64,000 bases of DNA from Methanococcus maripaludis C5 (GCF_000016125.1 NC_009135.1:868001-932000); one strand, 5' to 3'; positions 45,795 to 54,229 are shown, counted from the stretch's first letter. The notes: generated by a model not told the origin, from the sequence alone. Numbers and translations are program-made.

Positions 45795-47194
45795 TTTTTC
45801 ACTTCATTGTCATCAAGCTTTCTAAATGAAATAACCGTTTCATATGCACTGTATTTCCAGTCTTTATCACTCATTTCATAGAGCTTATCTTCATAGTCTT
45901 TCTGAGCTTCCCTGCTTCCAATTTCAAACCGAGAATAATCATCTATTTTTCCACAGTTTTCACAAACATGGCAGTACTTCTCAGGGTCATATCGCATTAA
46001 AAAACCACATTCACAACGGTAAAATCCCTGTAATGAATGTTTTAATCTTAATACCGAGTCTTTCCACCGCCAAAGACCTTTTTTACCACCAAGTTCTTTT
46101 TCAAGTGGGGCAATTAAACCACGATATTTAAGACGTTCTCTAAGACCCCCAGTTGCAAAATCAAACGACAGTACAAAAGCCCGACCAAAAAGGATAGTTT
46201 TTACCAAATTCAAAGGTAAATGCCACCATTCAGCATAATCTTGAACGATATCCTCACCAGTAATTTGTATGGGTCTTAATGAATCAAAATCAAAACCAAA
46301 GAAGGCATAACAATGCTTTATATTCTTAACAATACTGTAATACATTGTTTCAGGACTTCCAACAATCCACTGTCTCGAAGCTTCTCCGTTCCACGTGAAC
46401 TCGTGCCTATTGATCCCCGCTCCTTTTTGATACCTCTTAAACTGAACTTTTATTGATTTTCTTTCAGGAGTGTAATATTCCGTATTTGTCAAATTTCCGA
46501 ATGCTTTCATGTAATTTTGCTTCCTTTCATCAGTAATATGTTGAAACTGAAGCGATTCACAATTTAACCATTCAACGTCAATTTCTGCACTTTGAATTGA
46601 AACCTCAATTAAAGAATAAATATCTTCATTTGAATTATTCTCTCGTGCAATCTTTTCAATATCAATTCCAAAGATTTTTTTAAGGTAATAATCGTATTCG
46701 TACTTATACTGTTCAATTCTGTCGTGAAGGAGTTCTGTAAATTCCCTTAATAAACTTCCTTCTGAATCTTCTACAACCTCGATAGGAAGAACGTTATTGT
46801 CGTGATAAGAATCTTCATAAGGGTCTATATTGTGTTCTTTCATGTAGAGTCGGTTCACATTGAAGTAACCCCTTGCAACGTGTGGTTGCCTGAAAGATAT
46901 CGCAATTGAAGCAATTTCTTCACCATCAAAGTCTTCTTCAAGAGGAAATTTACTCCATGTTTCGACAGGCGTTCTGAAGTGATAATCTCCGGTTTTTCTT
47001 CCGTGTCTTTTTTCAGAAATCAAAGTTACAAGTCGAGGAAAGTCTTCAGACCATTTATTAAATGCAGTCTTGTCAAACCCATTTCCCAACGTTTTACGAA
47101 GTAAAGGCACGTGAATCGTAACATAAACCCTATCGATTACGATTCTCCGTTGATAAAACTCCTCATAGCCCGAGCGATATCTTACCTCATTCAA
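45791..47194 (-). CDS. Possible replication initiator with Cys-rich zinc ribbon (467 aa)
   Basis: Unrecognised large protein. The middle contains an alternating strand pattern ending KVQFKRYQKGAGINRHEFTW, reminiscent of the K-x-Y..R-x-E core of replication initiators of the filamentous-phage gpII type. A zinc ribbon YRCECGFLMRY / CHVCENCGK lies near residues 393-415. Start is TTG at 47194. Coupling to the helicase supports a replication role; the Rep idea is tentative. Confidence 0.5.
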   Translation of the reverse strand: MNEVRYRSGYEEFYQRRIVIDRVYVTIHVPLLRKTLGNGFDKTAFNKWSEDFPRLVTLISEKRHGRKTGDYHFRTPVETWSKFPLEEDFDGEEIASIAISFRQPHVARGYFNVNRLYMKEHNIDPYEDSYHDNNVLPIEVVEDSEGSLLREFTELLHDRIEQYKYEYDYYLKKIFGIDIEKIARENNSNEDIYSLIEVSIQSAEIDVEWLNCESLQFQHITDERKQNYMKAFGNLTNTEYYTPERKSIKVQFKRYQKGAGINRHEFTWNGEASRQWIVGSPETMYYSIVKNIKHCYAFFGFDFDSLRPIQITGEDIVQDYAEWWHLPLNLVKTILFGRAFVLSFDFATGGLRERLKYRGLIAPLEKELGGKKGLWRWKDSVLRLKHSLQGFYRCECGFLMRYDPEKYCHVCENCGKIDDYSRFEIGSREAQKDYEDKLYEMSDKDWKYSAYETVISFRKLDDNEVKK

Positions 47195-47607
47195 CGGTAA
47201 CCACGTCGGAAAATATCTGCAATCTCCCCATCACAGAGACCATAATCTTTTCCTGCACTTTGTAAAGTCGTTAAACTTGCCCCGGTACTTCTGAGTTTTT
47301 TAAGTTCGTCAAGTGCGTTTATGTGGTAACCGTCATCAATCGCAGCTCTAAATCGGTCATCTTCCTGATATGCTAATATTATCATTCGCATATCCATGTG
47401 AGTCAAATAAGCCTGTTTTGAAAGATCTCTTGAAGGACAGTTTGCATAAGACTCAATTAAAACATATCCTGCGTGTTCAGGGTCAAACTCATTAATTACC
47501 TGAGCTTCATCACCGTAACTTTTTTTGTGAGGATAAGCTACAACTCGACCATAGGACAAATTAACCCTTGCAGGTTTCGGAAGTTTGTCAAAGTCAATTA
47601 CTCCCAT
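47191..47607 (-). CDS. Hypothetical protein of replication module (138 aa)
   Basis: GVIDFDKLPKPARVNLSYGR at the N-terminus; the C-terminus (TTLQSAGKDYGLCDGEIADI) looks like a helix-turn-helix. AGAGGCTTAAATC precedes the ATG and its stop overlaps the next gene. Not recognised. Confidence 0.6.
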   Translation of the reverse strand: MGVIDFDKLPKPARVNLSYGRVVAYPHKKSYGDEAQVINEFDPEHAGYVLIESYANCPSRDLSKQAYLTHMDMRMIILAYQEDDRFRAAIDDGYHINALDELKKLRSTGASLTTLQSAGKDYGLCDGEIADIFRRGYR

Positions 47608-47610
47608 GAT

Positions 47611-48054
47611 TTAAGCCTCTTGTGATTTTGCGTTTTCAATAACTTCGTATGCTTTTTTGATTACTGCTTCAGGAATATTCAAGTCTTCAGCGTAACACTC
47701 AATTGTTTTTTCAGAGTTTCCGTTTCTAATCATTCTTACAATTTCCCAAACTTTACCATTTGCAACACACTTATCAAACATTTCTCCAAATCCGCCTTCA
47801 TCTGCGATTTTACTGTCAATAACTTCGCTAAGTAATGATATCGGAATGTTAGCGAGGTATTTTGTTGCACCGTTGGACTGGAACGATTTTACTTCATCGA
47901 AAAATACGGTTACAGTTCCTTCTTTTTCTTCGTTGTAAATGTCGTATTTGTCAGTTTTAGGGTTTTTGTCTTTTCCTTTTTCAATAATTACGCTTACATT
48001 TTTTCCAAAATGTTTTCCGTGAAATTCTGCTTTATGTTCTCCAATTTTAGCCAT
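47611..48054 (-). CDS. Hypothetical protein of replication module (147 aa)
   Basis: MAKIGEHKAEFHGKHFGKNV begins a beta-rich N-terminal domain (VSVIIEKGKDKNPKTDKYDI, EGTVTVFFDEVKSF); the C-terminal half is helical. Could be an OB-like single-strand binding protein, but this is speculation from strand pattern. Start set by GGTTGAT four bases before the ATG; it overlaps the previous gene by 8 bp. Confidence 0.6.
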   Translation of the reverse strand: MAKIGEHKAEFHGKHFGKNVSVIIEKGKDKNPKTDKYDIYNEEKEGTVTVFFDEVKSFQSNGATKYLANIPISLLSEVIDSKIADEGGFGEMFDKCVANGKVWEIVRMIRNGNSEKTIECYAEDLNIPEAVIKKAYEVIENAKSQEA

Positions 48055-48319
48055 TTTTATCAACCTTTTTGATTTTGTAGTCTCCATAGCAATAATTTAC
48101 TTCAATTTTATCGTTAGGCTGCAAACCGTTAGATTCGGTCTTGAGATAGTAAGGATTTTCGTTTCTATCCTCAACGACAAAAACATGAACTTTTACTTCT
48201 CTGCTTCCAAGGTACTCCCCATTTAACGAAAAAGTTTTAACTTTTTTGTATTCGGGAGGTCTTCTTCCTTTTACCACATACTTTTGAAGTCTGTAAGTTC
48301 GTTCAATTTCAGGATACAT
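48047..48319 (-). CDS. Small beta-rich hypothetical protein (90 aa)
   Basis: MYPEIERTYRLQKYVVKGRR, then strands (KTFSLNGEYLGSREVKVHVF, DKIEVNYCYGDYKIKKVDK). Overlaps the genes on both sides by a few bases. Unknown. Confidence 0.6.
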   Translation of the reverse strand: MYPEIERTYRLQKYVVKGRRPPEYKKVKTFSLNGEYLGSREVKVHVFVVEDRNENPYYLKTESNGLQPNDKIEVNYCYGDYKIKKVDKNG

Positions 48320-48448
48320 TTAATCATCCTTGTTTTCACCTTGAATTTTGATTTTTACCTTCTTTCCGATTAGTTTTTTAGGTAATGTGATATGTCCGGT
48401 GTTTCCGAATGGTTTTACCTGTTTTACGAGGGGTTTTTTCTTTGTCAT
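48320..48448 (-). CDS. DUF2080-like AbrB-fold small protein (42 aa)
   Basis: KQVKPFGNTGHITLPKKLIG followed by KKVKIKIQG matches the DUF2080/AbrB swapped-hairpin pattern (SGNSGRIYVPKEWIGKKV in relatives). Such proteins bind DNA and often accompany mobile elements. GAGGCGATA precedes the ATG; its stop is one base from the next ATG. First gene of the replication module. Confidence 0.65.
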   Translation of the reverse strand: MTKKKPLVKQVKPFGNTGHITLPKKLIGKKVKIKIQGENKDD

Positions 48449-48506
48449 TATCGCCTCTTTTGATTGGATTTTAAAATGTTTTGAGGGGGTGGGGGGTATG
48501 TTTCAC

Positions 48507-48526
48507 TAGTGAGTAATTACTCACTA
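48507..48526. promoter_or_regulatory. 20-bp perfect palindrome, operator of the divergent switch region
   Basis: TAGTGAGTAATTACTCACTA is self-complementary. Half-sites (ACTCACTAAT near 48568, TTCACTAA near 48588) repeat downstream. It sits between the replication module (minus) and the winged-helix gene (plus), upstream of the TATA-like CTATATAAAATTT (48548-48560). Confidence 0.7.
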
Positions 48527-48651
48527 ATTAAAATGTGGATATCCAACTATATAAAATTTACTAAATAACTCACTAATGATAAAAAATTCACTAAGGGATA
48601 ATATATCTTTAATTACAAATTCATCTCTAATGATATTATGAGTTGAATTAA

Positions 48652-49035
48652 ATGTTGAGTGCGTTAGCAAAGAAAAATTCAAGAGCCGTTTTAAATCTGC
48701 TTGCTGAAAAAGAGGAAGGTCTTCATTTTGGAGATATTAAAAAAGAATTGGGAATAGATGGGAGAGTATTAACCGATACTTTAAACGCTTTTTTAGATTT
48801 CGGGTTAGTTACAAGAAAAGCAGAAGATGAATCAAAAAGAATGTCAAAGGTTTTCTATAAAATCACTATTCGAGGTCTTGAAGCCCTAAAATTATATGTC
48901 TATTCAGATAAAATCGAAGCAGGCGAATTTGACGGAAAAAAGTCTAATAATGTAAGTATCAACCTTAACGATAATAAAAATCATGGTTTACAGATTATAG
49001 GAAATAATATTCAAAATTTACATGTAAAAAAGTAA
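48652..49035 (+). CDS. Winged-helix transcriptional regulator (127 aa)
   Basis: The N-terminal winged helix reads NSRAVLNLLAEKEEGLHFGD, IKKELGIDGRVLTDTLNAFL, DFGLVTRKAEDESKRMSKVF, as in HxlR/ArsR-like proteins; a polar C-terminal tail (NNVSINLNDNKNH) follows. It lies next to the palindromic operator and is the natural candidate to bind it and keep the replication module off. Ribosome site is weak (no clear GGTG), so low-level or leaderless translation is possible. Confidence 0.75.
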   Translation: MLSALAKKNSRAVLNLLAEKEEGLHFGDIKKELGIDGRVLTDTLNAFLDFGLVTRKAEDESKRMSKVFYKITIRGLEALKLYVYSDKIEAGEFDGKKSNNVSINLNDNKNHGLQIIGNNIQNLHVKK

Positions 49036-49172
49036 TTGGCCTAAATATTACTTTTAAATTTGAATTTTTGAGAGATTAAGAGTTTTATTCAATAATTGCA
49101 GTTACTATATTTAAGTTTGTTGATTGAGGGAAAAATTGAGTTTCTTTAATTTTACGTAGGGGGTGTAATTTA

Positions 49173-49712
49173 ATGTTCAAATCTATTAAGTGGGCATCTA
49201 TTGAAAGTTTAGAAGAGCATAAACCTAAAAAATCTGAACAAACGAAGAAAAATAAAAGAATAACTAAAAAAGAAGCTTTTAAAAAAGGAAAAGCTTTTGA
49301 GTTGTATTGTCTGGATATTTTTCCAGAAAACGAGTTTGATTTGCTTGAAATGACGCATAACCCAAATTCTGCAAATGGCAGGTTTGTTGAAAGTGATTTA
49401 AACCCAGATTTAAAATTTAGGGATAAAAAAACAAATACTATTTTTAGTGTTGAATGTAAATACCGGAGTAATTTATTCAAAGGGGCTTTTAAATGGGCCA
49501 AATATAAAGATCAAGCTGATAGATACCGAGAATTTGAACAAGAACATGGAATTCCAGTATATATTGCAATGGGATTGGGCGGAACTCCCGAAGAACCCGA
49601 ACAAATGTTTATAATGCCATTAAAAGAAATAAAATATAATTCAGTTTATCCAAGTGCTTTGGAAGATTACGAAATTATTGAATCAGAAGATGTTTTTAAA
49701 ATTTTAAGATAA
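49173..49712 (+). CDS. PD-(D/E)XK nuclease-like protein 1 (179 aa)
   Basis: Core motif D79 ... E94-C-K96 within NPDLKFRDKKTNTIFSVECK, the restriction-endonuclease fold signature, then QADRYREFEQEHGIPVYIAM. The N-terminus is basic. The C-terminal 100 residues are clearly paralogous to 52033-53025 (shared VECK, MGLGG, EIKY and YPS segments). GTAGGGGGTGTAATTTA precedes the ATG. The HEPN-like gene starts 60 bp later, probably in the same transcript. Confidence 0.75.
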   Translation: MFKSIKWASIESLEEHKPKKSEQTKKNKRITKKEAFKKGKAFELYCLDIFPENEFDLLEMTHNPNSANGRFVESDLNPDLKFRDKKTNTIFSVECKYRSNLFKGAFKWAKYKDQADRYREFEQEHGIPVYIAMGLGGTPEEPEQMFIMPLKEIKYNSVYPSALEDYEIIESEDVFKILR

Positions 49713-49772
49713 CGTGATTTAAAAGGTATTTTGATCGAATATTGGAAATTTAAGTTTATTAAGTGTGGGAAA

Positions 49773-51185
49773 ATGGGATCTAAAGATAACTCAAATACGA
49801 AAAATGAATTAATAAAAAGTCTATTATCATCTTTTAAATTAAATAACGATAATAATCCAGAATATAATCCTAATCTCAGTTATTTTATGTATGAATCGTT
49901 TTTAATAAGTTTAGTCGAAAAAGATGAAGATATCCTACAAAAAATAGATTCAGAATATTTAATTCATAGTGGAATAGTTACAGAAACCATTGAAGAATTA
50001 AAAAAAGATGAAACATCTGGAAAGTTAAAAAAGAAATCTTACAATGAATTTAAAAGACGATTAAATCAGAAAATAGATAAATTTAACCAAAACGAAGAAA
50101 ACTATACCGCATATATTCCACTAAATGTCAAAATAAGTGGAAATATAAATACATTAACTTTGAAAAATGCAAAAATAGAAATTAAAAAGTCAAATGATGA
50201 AGAAATTAGCGAAATATTTAATTTTAATAAAATAAAAATAGAAGAATTTGAACAAGAATTAACCGATATGAACCCCCATTTAAATTTTGAAAAATTTGTT
50301 TTCGAGAAACAAGATTATATTAAAATAACAATATCTGGTAAAGATAAAGACTATATTTTAGACAAATGTAACGAATACGCAAAGATTTTTTTAGGAATTA
50401 TATCCTGTGCAGGACATCGTTCAAGACCAAAAGAATATTTCCCAACCATTACCTATTTTTTAATTTTTTTATCAAATGAAAAAAATATTATGGATTACTC
50501 GTTTTTACAAAATCAATTTATAGCATATATGTCAAATAGAACCCTATTATCCCCCAAATTTAGAGAAATAATGTCTTCCAAAGATTATCGTGAATTAAAT
50601 AAGCCTAAAAACGTTGTAATTTATAAAAAAGACATAATTAGTAATATTAACGTGGCATTTGATTTGATAAACAATTTTAGTGAAACATGGCAAATTTTTT
50701 TAAATAGTTTATTTTTAAATTATTATAAAGGCACAATTTCTACCGATGTTTCAGAATCGTTTAGATATTTTTGGACAGTTTTAGAATTGGGGTCATGCAG
50801 GAACAATAATGATACCCATAAAGACTTAATCGAAATACTAAAATCACAATTTTATGAATTAACACAGGCATACAAAGAATTATACAAATTAGTATATGAT
50901 TCAAGACATGAAAACGTCCACGAAGGACTTGAGGTAAATCCCTATTCTACACACCTTTTACATTGGGGAATCACTATTTTTTTAGACATGTTACTAAAAC
51001 ATATGCAATACGCAAATTCCAAAGAAGAATTAAGGTTAATACATGGATATATGCGTGAAAATACCGAAAATTTAGAAAAAAAGAGAGAAACTTCTGAAAA
51101 TTCACAAAAATACATTGATTACGTATTAGATATTAAAAGAAAAGCCGAATTGAAATATGATGAAAAAGAATATTTGGAAAAATAA
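49773..51185 (+). CDS. HEPN-like (ApeA-type) protein, 470 aa
   Basis: Unrecognised N-terminal half (beta-rich, with YIPLNVKISGNINTLTLKNA). The C-terminal helical part contains SESFRYFWTVLELGSC and the RNase-type HEPN motif R378-x4-H383 (SRHENVHEG), as in Apea-like abortive-infection proteins. Start ATG at 49773 after GTGTGGGAAA; a frame from 49731 lacks a ribosome site. Flanked on both sides by PD-(D/E)XK genes. Function as an antiviral RNase is inferred. Confidence 0.6.
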   Translation: MGSKDNSNTKNELIKSLLSSFKLNNDNNPEYNPNLSYFMYESFLISLVEKDEDILQKIDSEYLIHSGIVTETIEELKKDETSGKLKKKSYNEFKRRLNQKIDKFNQNEENYTAYIPLNVKISGNINTLTLKNAKIEIKKSNDEEISEIFNFNKIKIEEFEQELTDMNPHLNFEKFVFEKQDYIKITISGKDKDYILDKCNEYAKIFLGIISCAGHRSRPKEYFPTITYFLIFLSNEKNIMDYSFLQNQFIAYMSNRTLLSPKFREIMSSKDYRELNKPKNVVIYKKDIISNINVAFDLINNFSETWQIFLNSLFLNYYKGTISTDVSESFRYFWTVLELGSCRNNNDTHKDLIEILKSQFYELTQAYKELYKLVYDSRHENVHEGLEVNPYSTHLLHWGITIFLDMLLKHMQYANSKEELRLIHGYMRENTENLEKKRETSENSQKYIDYVLDIKRKAELKYDEKEYLEK

Positions 51186-51348
51186 CCCTATTTTTAAATT
51201 TTAATAACCATTCTTATCTTAAATTTTAAATTACTCTTTTTGGATTTGATTGAAAAAAAGAAAAAAGTATTGTTTAATGTTTAAATTTTGGTCGAATGGC
51301 AAGGGGTGGTGTTCTACTAAAAAGCAGACCCTTACCGAAATATTTAGT

Positions 51349-51423
51349 TTATTTTAAGTAAATTTTTACGGATATATTTACCATTACTGGCAACATAACC
51401 GCTAAGACGACCAATGTAAACAT
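51349..51423 (-). CDS. 24-aa hydrophobic peptide
   Basis: ATG follows AAAAGGTGAATAAT, a strong ribosome site. Sequence begins MFTLVVLAVMLPVMVNISVK, one membrane helix with a basic end. Size and context (mobile element cargo) would suit a toxin-like or small membrane peptide; unproven. Confidence 0.5.
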   Translation of the reverse strand: MFTLVVLAVMLPVMVNISVKIYLK

Positions 51424-51682
51424 ATTATTCACCTTTTTGATTATCGGGGTAAATTCCTTTTTAGGGGAAACCCCCAATGAATGTATTACCGTAATAACAT
51501 ATAATTCTAACTAGCACGGTTAATTTATAAAGAAAATGGATAATTGATTTATAAAGAAATGTCCCAGTTTCATATATATACTCCTAAAAGTTAGATTATA
51601 TCTGGATATTAGTTAAATTATCATAATGATTAAATCACTACAAAATACGTATATTATAAATATCAGATTAAGAAAAGTATAA

Positions 51683-51745
51683 TATGACCTCGGAGGTTTC
51701 TGCATATTCAGTGGTGTGAATATGTTTGGACGGGGTTTATTTTAG
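51683..51745 (+). ncRNA. Possible small RNA with two hairpins
   Basis: ACCTC-G-GAGGT (51687-51697) and CATATTCA-GTGGTG-TGAATATG (51703-51724) follow a TATA-like ATATTATAAATATC (51649-51662) at promoter distance. No ORF fits. Strand and ends are guesses. Confidence 0.25.
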
Positions 51746-51945
51746 GTATTCTGACAAGACCAATGTAAGAATTACCTTTTTGATTATTACCTTTTAAAGC
51801 TATTTTAAAACAATTAAACTAATTTTAACGTAAGATAATGCTATTTTTTTAATTTAAAGCGTATCCCCCTCATTAAAAATTCAATTAAAATAATTATTCT
51901 TCGATTGAATATTAAACTTCTCTTTTACAATTTAACATTAAATTG

Positions 51946-51974
51946 GAAATTAAACCTTTAAATTTTATATATAA
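51946..51974 (+). promoter_or_regulatory. Shared promoter/operator element, copy 1
   Basis: GAAATTAAACCTTTAAATT followed by a TATA stretch; the 19 bases are identical at 54723. It lies about 60 bp before the start of the nuclease gene at 52033. Confidence 0.65.
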
Positions 51975-52032
51975 TTTTAAACAGATAAATATCCATTTGA
52001 TTTTAACAAACAAGTTTCAAAAGGGGCGGGTT

Positions 52033-53025
52033 ATGATTTTAGAAACTTTATTTATTCTTTTTATCTGGGGATTGATTTCAAATTCAAATAAAAATAAAAA
52101 AGAAGCATTAACCTATTTAGATAGCACACCTTACGCACTATCGATTTTAACGCATATGCACAAGGAATATGGTTATCGGGTAAATGATTCTGTGTCATCT
52201 AAGAAACTTGCAGATGATACGAAAAAGTATTTAGTCGATGTTGAAAACCATCTCGAATATCTTGCTGAAAAAAAGCTAGTTAAAAAAATTAATACGCAGA
52301 GTGAAGTCTGTCCTGTAAAATACGGTATAACGCCACTTGGAAGAACCATAGTTTCTGAAAAGATAAGAAAAGAACGGCAAAAATCTAAAATTCAAAATAA
52401 GGAAAAAATACAGGTAAATAAAAAACAGGTAAAGAAAAATACAGATATTTTTAGTAGAATTGAAGAAACTAAAACAGAAACCGAACTTCCAAAGAAAAAT
52501 CAAAATTTAATTAAAAATAAGTTTGAAAAGGACGTTCCGATAAATTTCTACTCTAAACCTAAAACTGACGAAAATTTAAGTTTTGAAATTGGTGAAGCTT
52601 TTGAAAACTTTGTTGCTGAAGAACTATTTCCAGATCATCATTTTGTACTGACACACATGACCCCGAATTTTGCAGTAAACAGTAAAAGATATTGCGAAAG
52701 TTCATTAAAACCTGATTTGGGATTTAGGGATAAAAAAACAGGTAAGGAATTCTATGTAGAATGTAAATTCAGGGGCAGTTTAACCGAAGATGGCAAATAC
52801 GACTGGACTAAAGATAAAAATCAGGCCAATAGGTATAGAAATATTCAAAAAGATGAAAATAAACAGGTATTTGTTGCAATGGGTCTTGGCGGAATGTCAA
52901 ATAATCCAAGAAACATATTTTTAGTTCCGATCGATGAAATAAAATATCTCGAAATCTATCCAAGCGTTTTAAGAAACTGGGAAGTTTCAAATAAATACGA
53001 CGTATTTAAAATCGTGAACAGTTAA
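52033..53025 (+). CDS. Winged-helix / PD-(D/E)XK nuclease fusion (330 aa)
   Basis: A short hydrophobic N-terminus (ILETLFILFIWGLIS), a winged-helix-like domain (residues 20-110; SSKKLADDTKKYLVDVENHL, GITPLGRTIVSEK), a Lys/Gln-rich linker, and a C-terminal nuclease domain with D228 ... E243-C-K245. The last 110 residues are paralogous to 49173-49712. GGGGCGGGTT precedes the ATG; the upstream in-frame codons from 51943 cover the promoter repeat and are not coding. The N-terminal helix may anchor it to the membrane. Confidence 0.75.
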   Translation: MILETLFILFIWGLISNSNKNKKEALTYLDSTPYALSILTHMHKEYGYRVNDSVSSKKLADDTKKYLVDVENHLEYLAEKKLVKKINTQSEVCPVKYGITPLGRTIVSEKIRKERQKSKIQNKEKIQVNKKQVKKNTDIFSRIEETKTETELPKKNQNLIKNKFEKDVPINFYSKPKTDENLSFEIGEAFENFVAEELFPDHHFVLTHMTPNFAVNSKRYCESSLKPDLGFRDKKTGKEFYVECKFRGSLTEDGKYDWTKDKNQANRYRNIQKDENKQVFVAMGLGGMSNNPRNIFLVPIDEIKYLEIYPSVLRNWEVSNKYDVFKIVNS

Positions 53026-53076
53026 TTATTGGATTTTTAAATTCTCTTTTCAAATTTTTAAGTAAATATATGAAAA

Positions 53077-53112
53077 ATACTAATAATGCAACTTTTAAAA
53101 ATTATATTGCTG
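53077..53112. repeat. Dispersed repeat, partial copy 3
   Basis: AATACTAATAATGCAACTTTTAAAAATTATATTGCT matches the 3' half of copies 1 and 2. Confidence 0.55.
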
Positions 53113-53259
53113 AAGAAATAAGTTCTTCAGATCCGAAATCATGAAATTGAAAAGTGGCTTTTTCAGACCTCTTGGAGCATTTTAAATCTTAAATGTGTTT
53201 AATCTGCTCCAATTTTAAAAAATAATTTAAGTTCTTTTTTACAAGATTATTTCAATTTA

Positions 53260-53326
53260 ACCCGATATATTGGTTTTGAATGCCTAAAAAGTTTAATAAT
53301 GCTACTTTTAAAAATTATATTGCTAA
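53260..53326. repeat. Dispersed repeat, copy 2
   Basis: Begins ACCCGATATATTGGTTTTGA as in copy 1 (43087). It lies just upstream of the WYL-like gene. About 10 kb separates it from copy 1. Confidence 0.7.
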
Positions 53327-53356
53327 GATAAAACCATTTTTATCGGGGGGAATTAA

Positions 53357-53647
53357 ATGGTCATAAATACATTAAAAACGGCAATAAAAAGTAAAAAAAT
53401 AGTTACTTTTCACTACGGCGGACTACCAAGAGTAGTTGAACCGCACATGATTGCAATAACAGATACTGGAAAATGGATTTTAAAAGCATTTCAAACATGG
53501 ACCTTTGAGTCAAGTAATCAGCCTATTTGGAAGTTCTATTCAATTCCAAATATCGAAAATTTAACTGTAATGAACAAATCTTTTGAATATAAACTAGATT
53601 TTGAAAAAAACCAGTTATACATTGATAAGATAATAATGCAAATCTAA
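53357..53647 (+). CDS. WYL-domain-like small protein (96 aa)
   Basis: IVTFHYGGLPRVVEPHMIAI, then GKWILKAFQTWTF and WKFYSIPNIENL, follows the WYL pattern (Y-x-G..R-x-V-x-P, then a WKLF/FKLDRI-like strand). WYL domains sense nucleic-acid or nucleotide ligands and often regulate defence genes. Here the domain stands alone without an HTH. ATCGGGGGGAATTAA precedes the ATG. Confidence 0.65.
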   Translation: MVINTLKTAIKSKKIVTFHYGGLPRVVEPHMIAITDTGKWILKAFQTWTFESSNQPIWKFYSIPNIENLTVMNKSFEYKLDFEKNQLYIDKIIMQI

Positions 53648-53709
53648 TTAAGATTTGATTTTATTTTTTAAATATTTTAAAACGGTTATTCCAACATCTG
53701 GGGGAAAAT

Positions 53710-54003
53710 ATGATTAATCAGTTTCAAAGGAATATTTTAAATTATGCTTATTTAATGTATAAAGAAAAATCTCCAGTATGTGAATTTGGAAATCTTATAA
53801 CTTATTTTAAGGAATGTAACAGAGATAAATTAATTAAAAATTTAAAAGAACTGTCAAAAATGAATTTAATTCAGATACAAGGCGATTTAGTTGAAAAACA
53901 AAGGGATAAGTTTCATGTTAATTATTCAATTTCAATTAAAATAACAGATTACGGAATACATAATATTGAATCTCATCAAAAAAGCCCTTGGATAAAGTTT
54001 TAA
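53710..54003 (+). CDS. Winged-helix-like small protein (97 aa)
   Basis: MINQFQRNILNYAYLMYKEK, then NRDKLIKNLKELSKMNLIQI and a strand pair (VNYSISIKITDYGIHNI) gives a winged-helix outline. GGGGGAAAAT precedes the ATG. It may regulate the element; no family recognised. Confidence 0.6.
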   Translation: MINQFQRNILNYAYLMYKEKSPVCEFGNLITYFKECNRDKLIKNLKELSKMNLIQIQGDLVEKQRDKFHVNYSISIKITDYGIHNIESHQKSPWIKF

Positions 54004-54061
54004 AGTTTATAAAAAACTAAAAAAGTAGTTAATTGTTTATTTTTACGAAATTTAACAGGCT

Positions 54062-54229
54062 TTATCTTTTATGCTGATGTTTTTTCTGCACAGCTTGCTT
54101 TTTTTGAATTTCTTTCTGTACATCTTGATTTTCCTGTTTTTTCTGCTTTTGCGGGCCAACTTCTCGCTGATACTCTGCTATTTTTTGTTGGTGGCGCTCT
54201 TTTTGTTCCTCTTGTTTTATGTTTGGCAT
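54062..54229 (-). CDS. Gln/Lys-rich small protein A (55 aa)
   Basis: Begins MPNIKQEEQKERHQQKIAEY; about half of all residues are Gln, Lys or Glu. AAAGGGGTATTT precedes the ATG. Its MPxIKxxxxK start is shared with protein B. Probably disordered or a single charged helix. Confidence 0.55.
   Translation of the reverse strand: MPNIKQEEQKERHQQKIAEYQREVGPQKQKKQENQDVQKEIQKKQAVQKKHQHKR

Larger units (their letters stand above)
51186..51942. other. 760-bp gap with a tiny ORF and hairpins
   Basis: Holds the 24-aa ORF (51349-51423, minus), a TATTACCGTAATA palindrome, a direct repeat of ATTTATAAAGAAA(A)TG (about 51510-51555), two adjacent hairpins (51687-51724) and a degraded second copy of the tiny ORF's leader (GACCAATGTAA...ACCTTTTTGATTAT, about 51760-51790). 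Otherwise AT-rich. Confidence 0.5.
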
